A stretch of DNA of 64,000 bases from assembly GCF_000204055.1 (NCBI RefSeq), contig NW_006768816.1, positions 303,998 through 367,997 on the forward strand. The letters run 5' to 3'. The position numbers and the translations under genes are program-made. Each line of letters opens with the position of its first letter. The stretch's first letter is position 1. The notes under the pieces were generated by a model. The model saw only the letters and a program-made list of their open reading frames with translations, was not told the DNA's origin and searched no databases. Below, piece by piece: positions 23,209 to 34,140 of this stretch. Origin of the DNA: Melampsora larici-populina 98AG31. Taxonomy: Eukaryota; Basidiomycota; Pucciniomycetes; Pucciniales; Melampsoraceae.

Positions 23209-24824
23209 TGTAGTATTTAAAGCTCAACAAGAGCTTTAAAACACCTAAGAAGGGATAATCTACTACGTGTAATATAGTAGAAGTTGCCTAAAGACTTCCT
23301 TCTTCAAAGAAACCAGCACAAGGGCACTTGCTGACCACTTTGTGATAACAGAGAAAAAGATAAAAGGCACCAGAGAAATAAAGCAATACTGTTTTGTAGT
23401 ATTATTCCCAATTTTAAGCACAAAAAGTTCACACACTATGTTATTACTAGCAATACTGTTGTTAAGTATTATTCCCAATTTGACTTATAGTCTTTAACAC
23501 ACGTAAATAAATTTCTCCTTGCTTTGAAGCGGCGGATTTAAGTGATCTTAGTACAAATATAGTAAATAAATGATGATTTATAACACTACAACAAAGGTAT
23601 AAGATGCAGAAAAGGGAAAAACAATCCCAAAATCATCAAAGAGTACTTATATCCATATGTAACAACCTCTACAACAGTCAACAGCCTCAAAAACCAGTCA
23701 AATCCGCCTAAAGAACCCTAAAAGCCATGTAATGACGCAATGTAATGATCTTGTTACTAATGTATGATGTAATTTTCACAGCCAAAAGTGATCAATGACG
23801 CAATGATTTAATGTGCAGCACTTCTTAAGATGAATACAGGTGTTTTTTTCCTTGTAAACTAGCTGCAAACCAATTTTTGAGATTACGAATTTTTTCAGAT
23901 GTGGTCCACTTTTGATCTACTATAGTGCATCTTGTAGCCCTCGTGATACTGATCATTTATGACACCCATATGACCTATCTCTGATGAGTGATGAGTAAGA
24001 TATTGAGTTGTGAAGTTAAGGTTTTTGGTGTTACATGTTGACTTGTGACTGTAAATTTGAGGTTCACACCAATTTCTTATTTGCCTTATAACGTTTTACA
24101 TAAACCTCCGTTACCAATGATTTAAAGTTTGTACATTATGTAATCCACTCTTCTGCGTTGAATGAGCTATCTACCAACTTAATCTGACGTCATTTGACAT
24201 ATGTAATTAGCTGAAAACCTTCATTTTCGACGAAATTCACCCATTTTCTTCACTTTTCACAGCTGTTACTCTCTTTTTCTTGCTCATGTAATATGACATC
24301 ATCTTCTATAACCTTAAAAATCCCGGAAAATCCTCTTGGCAACCTTAATTTCCACTACTGCCACCATTACATATGTAAACTACACGCATAACCCTTGTTT
24401 ACCAACTTCGAAAAAGTACCTTTCTGCTAATAACTTCTGTTTTCCCTTATCAACCTTGAAGATTAAAATTGTTACTGTATAATAAAGTGTTGTTCTGTCA
24501 TATTCTGACCTTATAAAACCCATAACTTAATTATAAATAACCTAAAAACCATTTTCCAACTTTTACACCTATATTTTTGAATTTTTCCTATCTTGTCTTT
24601 TTCTGTCTTTTTGTAATAACTTTGTAAGTAAACTATATTTATCTTAAGAATATTTTTGAAATGAGATGACATAATATTGAGCTAATAAGTATACATAAGC
24701 CTCTAAGAGCTTCAATTGATCTGAGAACCTGAATTTCGAATTTCCTGCTATACTGAAGGTTTCTAATAACTTGGTAAAGTAATGATGATTAATTTTCTTG
24801 CTTGATATCATAAATAGATCACCA
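23209..24824. mobile_element. LTR-like insertion (1616 bp, TG...CA, solo LTR or TRIM)
   Basis: It is absent from hAT copy A. It starts TGTAGTATTTAAAG and ends GATCACCA, with the 6-bp repeat CAACGT at 23203-23208 and 24825-24830. TG...CA ends with a 5-6-bp duplication are typical of LTR retrotransposon insertions. No long frame is present, so a solo LTR or a small non-autonomous element is likely. Confidence 0.65.
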
Positions 24825-25209
24825 CAACGTGTAAGAATAAAAGAATCTCAAATTACTTTTCAACAAGAATCCGTTTTAGAAATTTCATTACCCCTTTGTT
24901 TAAGTGAAATACATCCAATCTGATGTCCAATCTTCAGATATAAGAATGAAACTGAAGTATCCATGAGTTCTTAAGAAACCAATCCAAACAATTTACTACC
25001 CTCTTATACATTGTTTCCTCCTTACACTCTTCTACATCCTTTTACAATACTAGTTGTTTTCATGTTTCTCTACAGCCTTTTATACACCATACATCAATGA
25101 AAAAATCACTTCTTTTTTGTCTGCAGCGCTGTGAAGTGCTGCTGGACAAAAGTTCCGCTGTCAGCTGCCGAATTTCCTCATGGTTTTTATCTTGCTACCC
25201 TTAAAGTTA

Positions 25210-26308
25210 TGTCAGGGTGGCTATACTTAAAGCAAGTGAGTATAGTTAATTGCTCACTTTTTAGGTCCCGACAAGTATCTTACTGGGTCCGTAAGATAGA
25301 ATGCTAACGTATATTATCCTACAGAAAGGAATACGATATAGGTAAATAGCTTAATAATATAATTACTGGAGTAATTAGGAATGGGTAACGGCTCACTGTC
25401 AAGATACAGTATAGAGGTGGTCAAGCTCTGAACCGGAAGGTTATTTTAAAGGAAAGATTCCAATAAATGCCTGTGTTACTAGACACGGGGATCCTGTCAA
25501 CTATGCATTGCAGAACCAGTGGTGCGTGACCAAGATGTTGCTATCCTAAGAATAGGGTAGCTAGATAACTTTTATCACAAACTTGTATCCAAGTAAGGAA
25601 TGGTTCGAGAGGGAGGGTTTATAATAGAAAAGATGAAGTTTTAAAGTAGATTGCTTACTTTAGGTCTTTTGATATAAACAGTTTGAATACTCGCTTAGTC
25701 AGGTTTGTAAGTAGTGCGTAAAAGGTTTTGAATCTTCTCTTAATCTTGTCAAGATTAGTTTGTGGGAAGAAGGTGCCTAAACCTCTCTGGATCTGAAAGT
25801 CTTGGCTATTTATATTCTTCAACTTGGATAGGCTGACTCGTGGTTCCTGCTGGTAGCGTTGATACCTAGAAGGACGAGTCGTGGTTCTGTTAGCTCTGTT
25901 GTCAGTTTGACCACGTGAGTGAGTCTCAAGGAATGTTGGTGTCCGTATTTGGAAACTGATGTTTGGAATACTTACGCTTTCGGAAAGAATATGTTTCCAA
26001 TACTTCTAATTTAGGTCTTGTTACCAATCTTCTAAGGCGAACTTGCTTATTCTTTAGATAAGGAGTTTGTTATTTTCTGTTAGTCAATTTGTCTTCCGTC
26101 TTTGAGACTAGACAGCAAGGTGTGGGTTTTTATCTTCATTATTCAAATATGAGATGTACAATTTATAATGGTTGTAAAAATCAAGTAAAGTTTTTCAGTC
26201 TTTGAAACTAGACTGTCAAGGTGTAATTATTATTTTTTATTTCTTTTATTTTTAATCTTTCTGTTGAAGCGTTTTTGGCTTTTGCTTTGCAAAAGCTCGG
26301 GGCTGACA
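25210..26308. mobile_element. solo LTR-like insertion (1099 bp, TG...CA)
   Basis: It is absent from hAT copy A. It starts TGTCAGGGTGG and ends GGGGCTGACA (6-bp inverted tips TGTCAG/CTGACA), flanked by AGTTA at 25205-25209 and 26309-26313. A ~99-bp imperfect internal repeat (GTCTTTGARACTAGAC) occurs near 26099 and 26198. Length and ends fit a solo LTR left after LTR-LTR recombination. No protein-coding frame. Confidence 0.75.
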
Positions 26309-26572
26309 AGTTACCTGTCCCGAGCGAGCTAGATTTGAGCTGCGCTGCTCAGAATGCGGTTGGCAGCGCTGCGAGCCAGAGCTGGCTGAGCAATAAAGCC
26401 TGAGGAACCCTGGATCATCTGCTCAGCTCTCAGCTGATGTAGCTCATGTCTGATTCCATGATCAACATGAGCTGAACACAGTCAGTTTTGGAAGGAAAAA
26501 AGTAGAAAACTTGGAGAAAACCTGGAGCTTTTCATGCTCACCTCTATGTGAGCTCTTGTTTTGGCCCCTGTG

Positions 26573-27732
26573 ACTAGACTGATTCAACTGTAGTCTCAAA
26601 TGCATCTTCCACAGAAACCGTTAGGAGGTCAGGGTTTGGGCTTAGGGTCAGGATATCATCAACCTTCCGTCAGGGTAAGTGACATCACCTATGTTCATGA
26701 TAACCACTGTTCCTCCCAATGATTGTTCTCACCACATCAGAAACCTTCTGAAACTCGTAGGCAGCAAGGTCTCTATACCACACCCCTTCCCATCCCCTCC
26801 TGTTGCTGGATGCCAGCGGCAGCAATGTACAGTCCTCCCTATCATTGTGTTTTCCCTGATGACCTTGAAGTAGAACTCATTCAATTGTAGCTCTTTTAGA
26901 AATAATATCAAAGAGGATGGGTTACATTCCAAGTCAACCTTTTTCGCCTTTGCAAGAATATTAGAGTAAATTCAGTTGCCAACCAAACCATTACAAAATG
27001 CCAGATCAAGTCAAAAAATTGAGCATAAAATCATACACCTTGGGTTTAAGATTTCAGACCTTTATGGAAGATCTTGATGGAAAAGCCTTGTATGATGGTT
27101 CTTTAGGCTTCCCTTGTGGTGCAACTGTATTGACACAGTCTAAAATAAAAATTGTTTGGATCCATCTTACACCAAAGCCATCCAAATCATGTGTTTATTC
27201 AAAATAAAACTGAAAAACATCCACCTTTTAGTATTGTTGGTCATTGATATCATCAGAAACACTCTCAATTTAATCCTCAGTGTACTTCTCACCTTTAACT
27301 ATCCTGTGCTTTGAGGCACGAAATTGAATGACACATATACATTTGCCTCAAGTTCAACTACTAAATCTTCCATAATGTGAAGGTAGTGACCCATCTGATT
27401 TGATCTGCAAATCCAAGTGAGTTCAAACACTTTCTTGTCTTTTCACCATGATGATTTGACAAGGACAATAGGATGCCTACTCAAGTGACACAGTCATAAA
27501 GCATAATGATCTTGAGTTGATCTTAGAGCATAGAAATTGAATTTTGTGTTAAACGGATCAAAAAAGGAGGTAGCATGAGATACAACAATCTACTTTCTTG
27601 AATGAAATTTGGTTCAAGAAGGTATCTGATTCAAATGAATGGATCTCATCACATATAATATATATTCTGAATTCTGCTTTTTTCAGTTTAGTGTATGACA
27701 TGTTACACAATCTACTGATTGTAAGCTATAAT
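26573..27732. other. non-coding, possible decayed gene fragment
   Basis: On the minus strand around 26890-26650, two overlapping frames read protein-like pieces (YEFQKVSDVVRTIIG and GGTVVIMNIGDVTYPDG) that need a frameshift to join. I do not recognise the family. The rest is AT-rich and unassigned. Confidence 0.25.
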
Positions 27733-28786
27733 CACCGTGCCCGTTGGTAGGGCCCCTGGCGTTGGGGGCCTTCAAGTGATTGTAGGTTATTAAGATTTTT
27801 ATTCATTTTTGCAAAGAATAAGCGCAACAAAACACTCAGTAGAACTCCATTATGGGTAGCTGCTGAATGTGTTGAACTATCTTGACACTTCTCAAACAAT
27901 ACTGAACTGTCTCAACACCTCAGGAAATTACTGAACAATCTCAATACCAAGATCATTCTCCCCAGCCTGACAATTGAGCTCGTAGATTTTGTCCTACTGA
28001 TGATATCAATTGATATCTGACATTGACTGTAGCCTGCTCATCTGACAGTCTACAAGTGGATTTTGTGATCATATTGAAAGATTTTATATGTATTCAAACC
28101 CTTTATACTCTATTTGGAGCCTTTGAGTGTGTTTTTAAAGACATCAGTAGATAAAATCAGCCACAGTGTGCTCATCTGACAGCACTCGCACTGACAAGAG
28201 GGTAACATACAATTTATGATTGAATTGAGAAGTGAGATTGAGTAAAAGGCAACCGGGAGATCAATCAATGGGGTGTTTGGGGAGCAGTAATAGTGGTCAA
28301 GAGGAAACATCCAGTCGGTTTCTCAGTAGAACTTGATAAAACATGATAAGGTCATGATGCACTCATGACACTCTGACCGTTTGCTCTTACCCTGTGACAA
28401 GATGTTTGCAGGTAAGCAAATGAGACAGATAGTCAAGTAGAGATGTATACATACGCTATCATTGTCCCTCTCACTATGCTCACGATGTCGGTGACTACAC
28501 TCTCTATCACGGTCTTGAGATTTGTCGTCCAATCTGCCAAAACACTCTTTTTCTCAACAAAGAAAGGGGGTCATGTGGATGTTGAGGTACATAAGTAACT
28601 GAGGAATCCCGACCACTGATGAAGCTAAATAGTGACACAGTCTTTAGGAAGCTCAAGATGCTAAGGTTCAGAATTGTTGGTGCCTACACCGTTGTGAGCA
28701 GTTTGAAACAAAGTCAAAACAAAGACAAAACAAATTGGCAAATCAGAAGGCCCCCGCCGCTGGGGGCCCTACCAGCGGGCACGGTG
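27733..28786. mobile_element. TIR element with GC-rich ~40-bp termini (1054 bp)
   Basis: CACCGTGCCCGTTGGTAGGG at 27733 is mirrored by CCCTACCAGCGGGCACGGTG ending at 28786, and the inverted repeat extends to about 40 bp through a GGGGGCC run. AAT adjoins both ends, which may be a 3-bp target duplication. The interior is AT-rich without a transposase. Confidence 0.8.
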
Positions 28787-29736
28787 AATAAGACATCATC
28801 TTGGAATGATACCTAACTTCTCTGATAAAGCTCCCAACACCAAAGCAGGATAGATAGGGCTGGACACAAAAAAGATTCAAACACAAACACAAACACAATA
28901 AAACCAGCCTGTTGTATCACAAATTCCTTCTTCACCAATCATTATGTTACACTGGTTTCCTGAATCCTTCAAAACCCATTGAAATGCCTCATCATCAAAG
29001 CTTCTGTAGGTTTGTGTATCTATTAAATCATGAAGATATCAACATCTTCAAAAAATCCAACTATATGTTAGTTGAATTCACTGCAGGCTGGGCCAGAACT
29101 AACATACCTTTAATTTATCCATATGCATCAAATCTCCATGTATCATACATCCATAGTGAGCCATGACCCCCTGCATAGAAGCAAATTCTTTAATATCAAT
29201 TTGGATGTAATACATGTCAGTATCAGAACACAGACCATGACCAATGCCATTAGACTGTAAGAACATTACCTTTCTGTCTCCAATTCTGATTTCACCACAA
29301 GAGCTCTATCTATAATGGGAACCATCACCAGGCAAGAAGCCACAGACCAGTTGATTTGTAATTACAACAAACAATCTGATTTTCATCTGTTGCACCCTTG
29401 ACCGTCAAAAATCAAAAAAAGAACTTTGAAAGGTGGTCTTCTAGGATATTTTTGAATAGCCTTGACCAAGAGGACCCCAAAAATATCTTGATTTTTGAAT
29501 TGAGTGATATTTGTAACTTTGGCATTTTTTTTGAAAAACTATCTGATCAAGTGGCTCTTGATGGTTCCCACTATATCTCACAATCTTCTTATCAGCTAAA
29601 AGGAGTGTAGGATGCTTTGAACCATAGGCACAGATTAGTCGACAAAGATTCAGTGCTAGCAAGAAATGGATATAGAAAAGATACCTAAAAAGACCTAAAC
29701 AAAGTAGGAAGAATACATACCAAATTCATGAACCCT
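28787..29736. other. non-coding stretch
   Basis: An 84-aa open frame at 28912-29166 is unrecognised. GGGAACCATCA near 29318 recurs inverted near 29560, a weak ~250-bp hairpin. Nothing else is supported. Confidence 0.4.
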
Positions 29737-31509
29737 TCACTCACCAGTTGAAAGTGTCACATCAACTTTTTCAAAGTTTTTGGAAAAAGTCTTAAAGAGT
29801 TCCACAAGATAAATCATATCAAGGCAACTAGCTTGTTCTCTGATAGAGTGCATAGATACTTACCCATCCAAACAAATTCAACGCCAGCTAAATATAAACC
29901 AATCTTTTGTTCTGACTATCCGCCTTCATGAGGTCAAAATAACTTACACTGTGGACAACCAATATCTACGGTACGTAAACCAATCTTAGATACCAGTGGA
30001 CCTGGGATGAAACGTCGACATTGGATCCGTGTCGGAAGACAGCTTCATGATCCAAAATTCGATCACCAATCGTAGAACCTGTTGACAATGAGATAATAAG
30101 ATATTGAATAACCTTTTAGATCATTAAAAAGGAGTTGAAATCGACTTGCCACACGCCATGTCGTTTCTAACTTCGTACTCTTGTAATGGAACCTGAAACA
30201 AACTCCCGTTTCACTCAGATTCTCAATCTTCAGTCTCAAATGATTATTGTATGCGCTTACTTCGGCAAGTGTAGCAATTTGACGTAAGACAAGTGGTCAC
30301 TACTGCGCTAAAGATCGAAAAAGATGGTTTTAATGAAGGCTTCAACTTTCTTAGAATAACAAATGTGAAAAAGATGGCTTGCACGCTGACCTGGCATATT
30401 TCTGTTTAGCATTTTGTTTTAATGGCGGGACCTTTATTAATAGACGGGCGGTGATTCTCTTCATGTTTCTCAGGAAAATATGGATGAATAGTATGTCTAG
30501 AGGATCAAAGAGATAAATTAGCAAATAAAATCAACCAAACCACCCGGAATTGCACCAGTGAAGTTCAAAAGGAAGAATCTATCAAAATCGGGACGAACCC
30601 CTGTCCTTTCAGTCAATGCCGGAGAAGGGGTTTCAGCAAATGCACTAGAGATGCGAGTCAAGATTGCTTCCAATAAATCCGACTCGGCACCATGATTGGA
30701 GACTGATCCGATTTCTTCATTGGCCATACGATGCAGAGTCATCAGTGATTTTTCTAAAATAAGATCCAAAGCAGAGTTTATGGGGTTTATTCATAAAACC
30801 ACTGCTTACGTCTCTACACCTACTTGAATATCCTAATTTAGTCCTTCTGGATGCGGGTCGGATTGTAAAACAAGGCCTGAAGACAGAGAAGATCTGACAG
30901 TTTAAAATCCCACTCCAAACAAGGTATGATAAGAAAACTTGCATTACTCCGAGGAATATCTACTGACGAATCAGTGTGACATCCTACTACATAGCTAACC
31001 CATTTCCAACCTACGCTCCATCTATGGCAAAAGCAACTGAAATATCCGAAAGAGTGGACAAATCGAGTACACAGAATTAGGATCAAATGACCTATTTCAA
31101 TCAAGCCGATAACGTTTGCTTTCTTCAAATTCCGGTACTCAAATGATAGAGCTTTGATTCCTGGACCATCGAAAGAATCAAACACGATCAGTACAAACTA
31201 CCCAATTGAGATGAACAATAGATTCGATCACCATGTTACATAATATTTTCCACCTTTTCTCAATCGTGAAGTCCAATCGTCCTTTTCTTTTGACCATTCA
31301 AATCCAGCTGATTCTATTCACTTTATAGCGTTTGATACCGCATGAAAAGGGGTAGGAGAATGATTTATGAAATTCAAAAAGCTCTCAATGATAAGTGGTG
31401 CCGTTGGATGGATCAAACTACATAGTTGGACTAGAATGATTATTGTCAAAGCAGATGAATGAACGTTAGTTTGTTGTGGTACATGCATATTAGATTGGCT
31501 TACCATCAT
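29737..31509 (-). pseudogene. aspartyl aminopeptidase (M18 family) pseudogene
   Basis: Recognisable pieces in order: FINHSPTPFHAV (N-terminal M18 signature), AGFEWSKEKDDW, GGKYYVT, GCHTDS (metal-site HxD region), NEEIGSVSNHGAESDLLEA, HEENHRP-INKGPAIK, then RNDMACGSTIGPLVS, GLRTVDIGCPQ and SMHSIREQ. M18 enzymes remove N-terminal acidic residues and are di-zinc peptidases. Decay is extensive: in-frame TGA at 31318-31320, TGA at 31228-31230, TAG at 31198-31200, loss of roughly 150 residues between the HxD and NEE regions, and a one-base frameshift after PAIK. The 3' introns still join in frame, including a GC-AG intron after NDMAC. The first two stops sit where CGA arginine codons would fit. Confidence 0.85.
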
Positions 31510-31580
31510 TGAATAGCGGTGACTTCAAAAAGTGTTTGAGGGTGGAATCCAAAATCCAATGTAGCTGGAATGATACCCCT

Positions 31581-31590
31581 TATTTATAAA
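31581..31590 (-). promoter_or_regulatory. TATA-like box of the M18 pseudogene
   Basis: TTTATAAATA on the minus strand, about 72 bp upstream of the ATG at 31509. The position and sequence fit a relic core promoter. Confidence 0.45.
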
Positions 31591-32368
31591 CCCATACAGA
31601 CCTCGCCAAAATCAAAGATCAGAAACCCATGAATGATCAAAGTCACGCACTTAACAATCCAGCCGGCGACCGCGCTGATCCCAAGTTTTCTTCATGATTT
31701 GTAGGGGGGTCAAGGGGGAGTTATTCAAAAGATGTTAAACTATGTAACATCTCTGGTGACATCGCTCCTCATCGCGCATTTCAAGAAGCAGGCACTCAAC
31801 CCCGCCTGCATGGGGAACGATCTCCGAAAGTTGGATGACACGGCTGGCGCGCATGACGGCTCACGTTAACTCTAGGTTGATGGGCTCCACTTCATCAAGA
31901 TTGCTTGCTATGTTACGTATGTTTTAAACTCTTACCAAACACAAAGCTGACTCAGTATGACTGGATTTGATGAGTGGTACTTATGAAGCTCAACTCCGTA
32001 GGATGATGATAAGCTCTTCTCCAAATGATCAACTTGGATGCATGATCAAATGCATTCTTGATCATAGCGCTGATAGGTGGACTGATTGTCCCCGAGATCT
32101 GAATCTCTGGCTTGGCCTTTATCCTCACCAAAGCCCTTTAGCAATAATTAATTATTGAGTTCAAATCAGTAGTGAATTGGGAATTACATGTGAAGACTGC
32201 ACGTAAGGTAAGAAAAGTGATGGTTCAACTTGATTTGATTGATATAAAAGTTTATGAATTTAAATAATAGATATCTTGTAAAATCTTCATTTCTGTTTCA
32301 AACGATTGGCTGGATGACCGAAGAGTTGTAGATATATATGTAGTACGGACTCATTATGATGTTTCTGG
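31591..32368. other. intergenic, no gene seen
   Basis: No supported gene or repeat. It lies between the M18 pseudogene promoter and the 3' end of the small secreted-protein gene. Confidence 0.4.
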
Positions 32369-32768
32369 TTAGTCATATTCCACTTGTGCATCATCGTGAA
32401 CCCATTTCGCTAACTTAATAGGAGTTATCGTTATGCCACGGACTCTAGGATCGTTTTTATAGGCTTTTATTACAGCCTCCCAATCTGTGATCGAACGCAA
32501 TAGAGTACAAGAATTTGTATTAGACGGGTGTTGACTCGTTGATGAGTTGGTCACACATACCCTCTCCCGAACCTTTACAACCGAGATTTATCCAACCGAT
32601 AACTGCGGATGGTTTTCCATGGAAACGACGCGTGTCCTGGAATCTGGTGGGGTACGTCGTCAGCTCAACAATGAGCCTCTCAGCTGATGGTGTTGCGTCC
32701 CCTAGATAACCCATCACGAGGATAGGTGAAAGTGATAAAAAGCAAGCTAAGAGGAATCTCATTTTCAT
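32369..32768 (-). CDS. small secreted protein (107 aa), candidate effector
   Basis: Two exons in coding order: 32768-32561 and 32484-32369. The 76-nt intron has a canonical GTATGT donor and CACAG acceptor and joins GSGE to DWEAV in frame. The N-terminus MKMRFLLACFLSLSPILVMG is a textbook signal peptide, leaving a mature protein of about 87 aa. One cysteine remains in the mature part (in LGCKG), so it is not a disulfide-rich toxin type. No family was recognised. ATG at 32768 was chosen because it gives the full signal peptide; the ATG two codons later would also work. Small secreted proteins of rusts are often host-directed, which is inference here. Confidence 0.65.
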
Positions 32769-33350
32769 CTTGAAGAGGTTTGTTTGGGGAGATTATGAGG
32801 TTTACGTTGAAGTAGTTTGATGACTCAAGCAAAATTGATTGATGGTTTGGTTTTCAAAAGAGTGTCTGTTTAGAGAGTGTTATTGATTGAGAATGATGAA
32901 GTAAGCAAAAGAAGCTGAGTGGTGTGAATGGAGTATACATAGTCATCCCTCTGTCAGCAGTATTTATACCTGTTCCTGGCGTGTGGTCATTGATGATGAG
33001 ACGCGTCAAGCTGTGGGCACTACCGCGGTGTTCGCACTACCCCTAAGGTGAGACTATATCCCTCAAATTGTAAGGGAGAGAGTCGGCAGTCTAATTCACT
33101 ATTATAATTATCACCAATGTCGGACGCTAGCTGATATGCTTCGAGTAAATCCAAGTTGTAACACCCTCATGCCGTTTCGACAATAACAATCCATAATGCT
33201 AGGTTTTTTTGATAGGCGACTATACCATCATCCTAAAGTTGGGCTCAAGTTTCATGTGATGGTCTGACTCAGGAGATTTTCACCTCAAAAACGGTATTAG
33301 AGGAGGGAGAATCTGTTACGGCCTGGCCTGGCTCAAACTTAACTAAGTCC
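32769..33350. other. upstream region of the secreted-protein gene
   Basis: TATTTATACC near 32961 could be a TATA element, about 190 bp upstream of the start codon. No other gene is supported. Confidence 0.35.
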
Positions 33351-33394
33351 CTCGCCAACGGCCCGAGGCGCTCGAGCCTCGGGCCGTTGGCGAG
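33351..33394. repeat. 44-nt perfect palindrome (19-bp stem, 6-nt loop)
   Basis: The left arm CTCGCCAACGGCCCGAGGC is followed by GCTCGA and the exact inverse of the arm. No mismatch was seen. It is GC-rich inside AT-rich surroundings and shares the CCGAGG/CCTCGG word with the array at 33966-34140. Confidence 0.9.
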
Positions 33395-33552
33395 AGACTT
33401 GAGAACGAGAGGCCATCGGGAGAACCCTGACAGTACGATGGACGAGAGAGGTACGATGGACGAGAGAGGAGGGTGGAGGACAAACCTCAAACCCCGCACC
33501 ACCAACATACAGCTGTTCCAACAAAGATTGATTTTTTTGGAAATCTCGCCAA

Positions 33553-33798
33553 TTATGGTTCTCAAACCTGTGCAAGAAATGTGCAAGACCGACGTGCAAG
33601 ATCCGTGCAAGATTTCTTGCACCAATCTTGCGCATTAAATTTTTTGACAACCCCAGCTATCTTGTTCCAACTGGTACGAAAACCGTGCGAGACCGACGTG
33701 CAAGTTCCGTGCAAGTTCCGTGCAAGTTCTATTCATGTCTTGCACAGAAGTTGCTCAAAACTTGCACAAATTTTTGCATAGGTTTGAGAACCATAAAT
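33553..33798. repeat. foldback repeat rich in GTGCAAG words (~245 bp)
   Basis: TATGGTTCTCAAACC at its left end recurs inverted as GGTTTGAGAACCATA at 33784-33798. Inside, GTGCAAG/CTTGCAC occurs about ten times in both orientations, with a repeated GACCGACGTGCAAG block. No coding sense. Confidence 0.7.
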
Positions 33799-33965
33799 GT
33801 GCAAAACCCGGGTTTTGTCCCTCACTTGATTTTGTCTCTCCGCTAATTGGAAGAATACAGGAAATAATAAACCTGTAATCAAGTTTTGTCTTTGGTTTTA
33901 GCCGCTGCGGAGACAACTTTCTCCAAAAAAAAGTTGTCAACCTTTCTTGGAACGGCTGTATTTAC

Positions 33966-34140
33966 CTCGGATTTTGTAATCCGAGGTATCCTCGGATGCA
34001 AAACCTCGGACAGAAGCTTCCCGAGGTTTTGATCCGAGGTAATTCTCAGGGCAAAAAAATACCTCGGGCAAAAACCTCGGACAAGGTTTGTCCAAGGATT
34101 TGCCTCCGATGATGCCTCGGATTTCTCAACCCGAGGCATC
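33966..34140. repeat. array of CCTCGG/CCGAGG hairpins
   Basis: About ten copies of CCTCGG or CCGAGG occur in 175 bp, mostly paired as short stems with changing loops, for example CCTCGGATT-TTGT-AATCCGAGG. The stem word is constant while the loops differ. The regular unit spacing of an ordinary minisatellite is absent. Confidence 0.75.

Larger units (their letters stand above)
22113..26382. mobile_element. hAT-like element, copy B (4270 bp with nested insertions)
   Basis: The ends share TCTGGCTTGCAGCG with copy A (7872-9423) in inverse orientation. TGGCTGA flanks it at 22106-22112 and 26383-26389, and the preceding duplicated unit shows the empty site. Copy B matches copy A in reverse along almost its whole length except two blocks, 23209-24824 and 25210-26308. 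Removing those two leaves about 1.54 kb, very close to the 1552 bp of copy A. Confidence 0.8.
21471..26572. mobile_element. TIR element (CACAGGGGCC ends), host of nested insertions
   Basis: About 45 bp of terminal inverted repeat: CACAGGGGCCAAA then AAGAGCTCACATAGAGG and TGAGCATGAAAAGC from 21471, mirrored up to 26572. Without the nested copy at 22113-26382 the element would be about 830 bp. It carries a 272-bp direct duplication. Target duplications are not clear, so the superfamily is left open. Confidence 0.7.

Noticed and set aside
25250..25950. Stretch (GGGTAACGGCTCAC and neighbours) that looks faintly like small-subunit rRNA or a mitochondrial insertion
   Set aside because: Only short words match, without the conserved order of an rRNA, and the segment lies wholly inside an insertion with TG...CA ends and AGTTA duplications.
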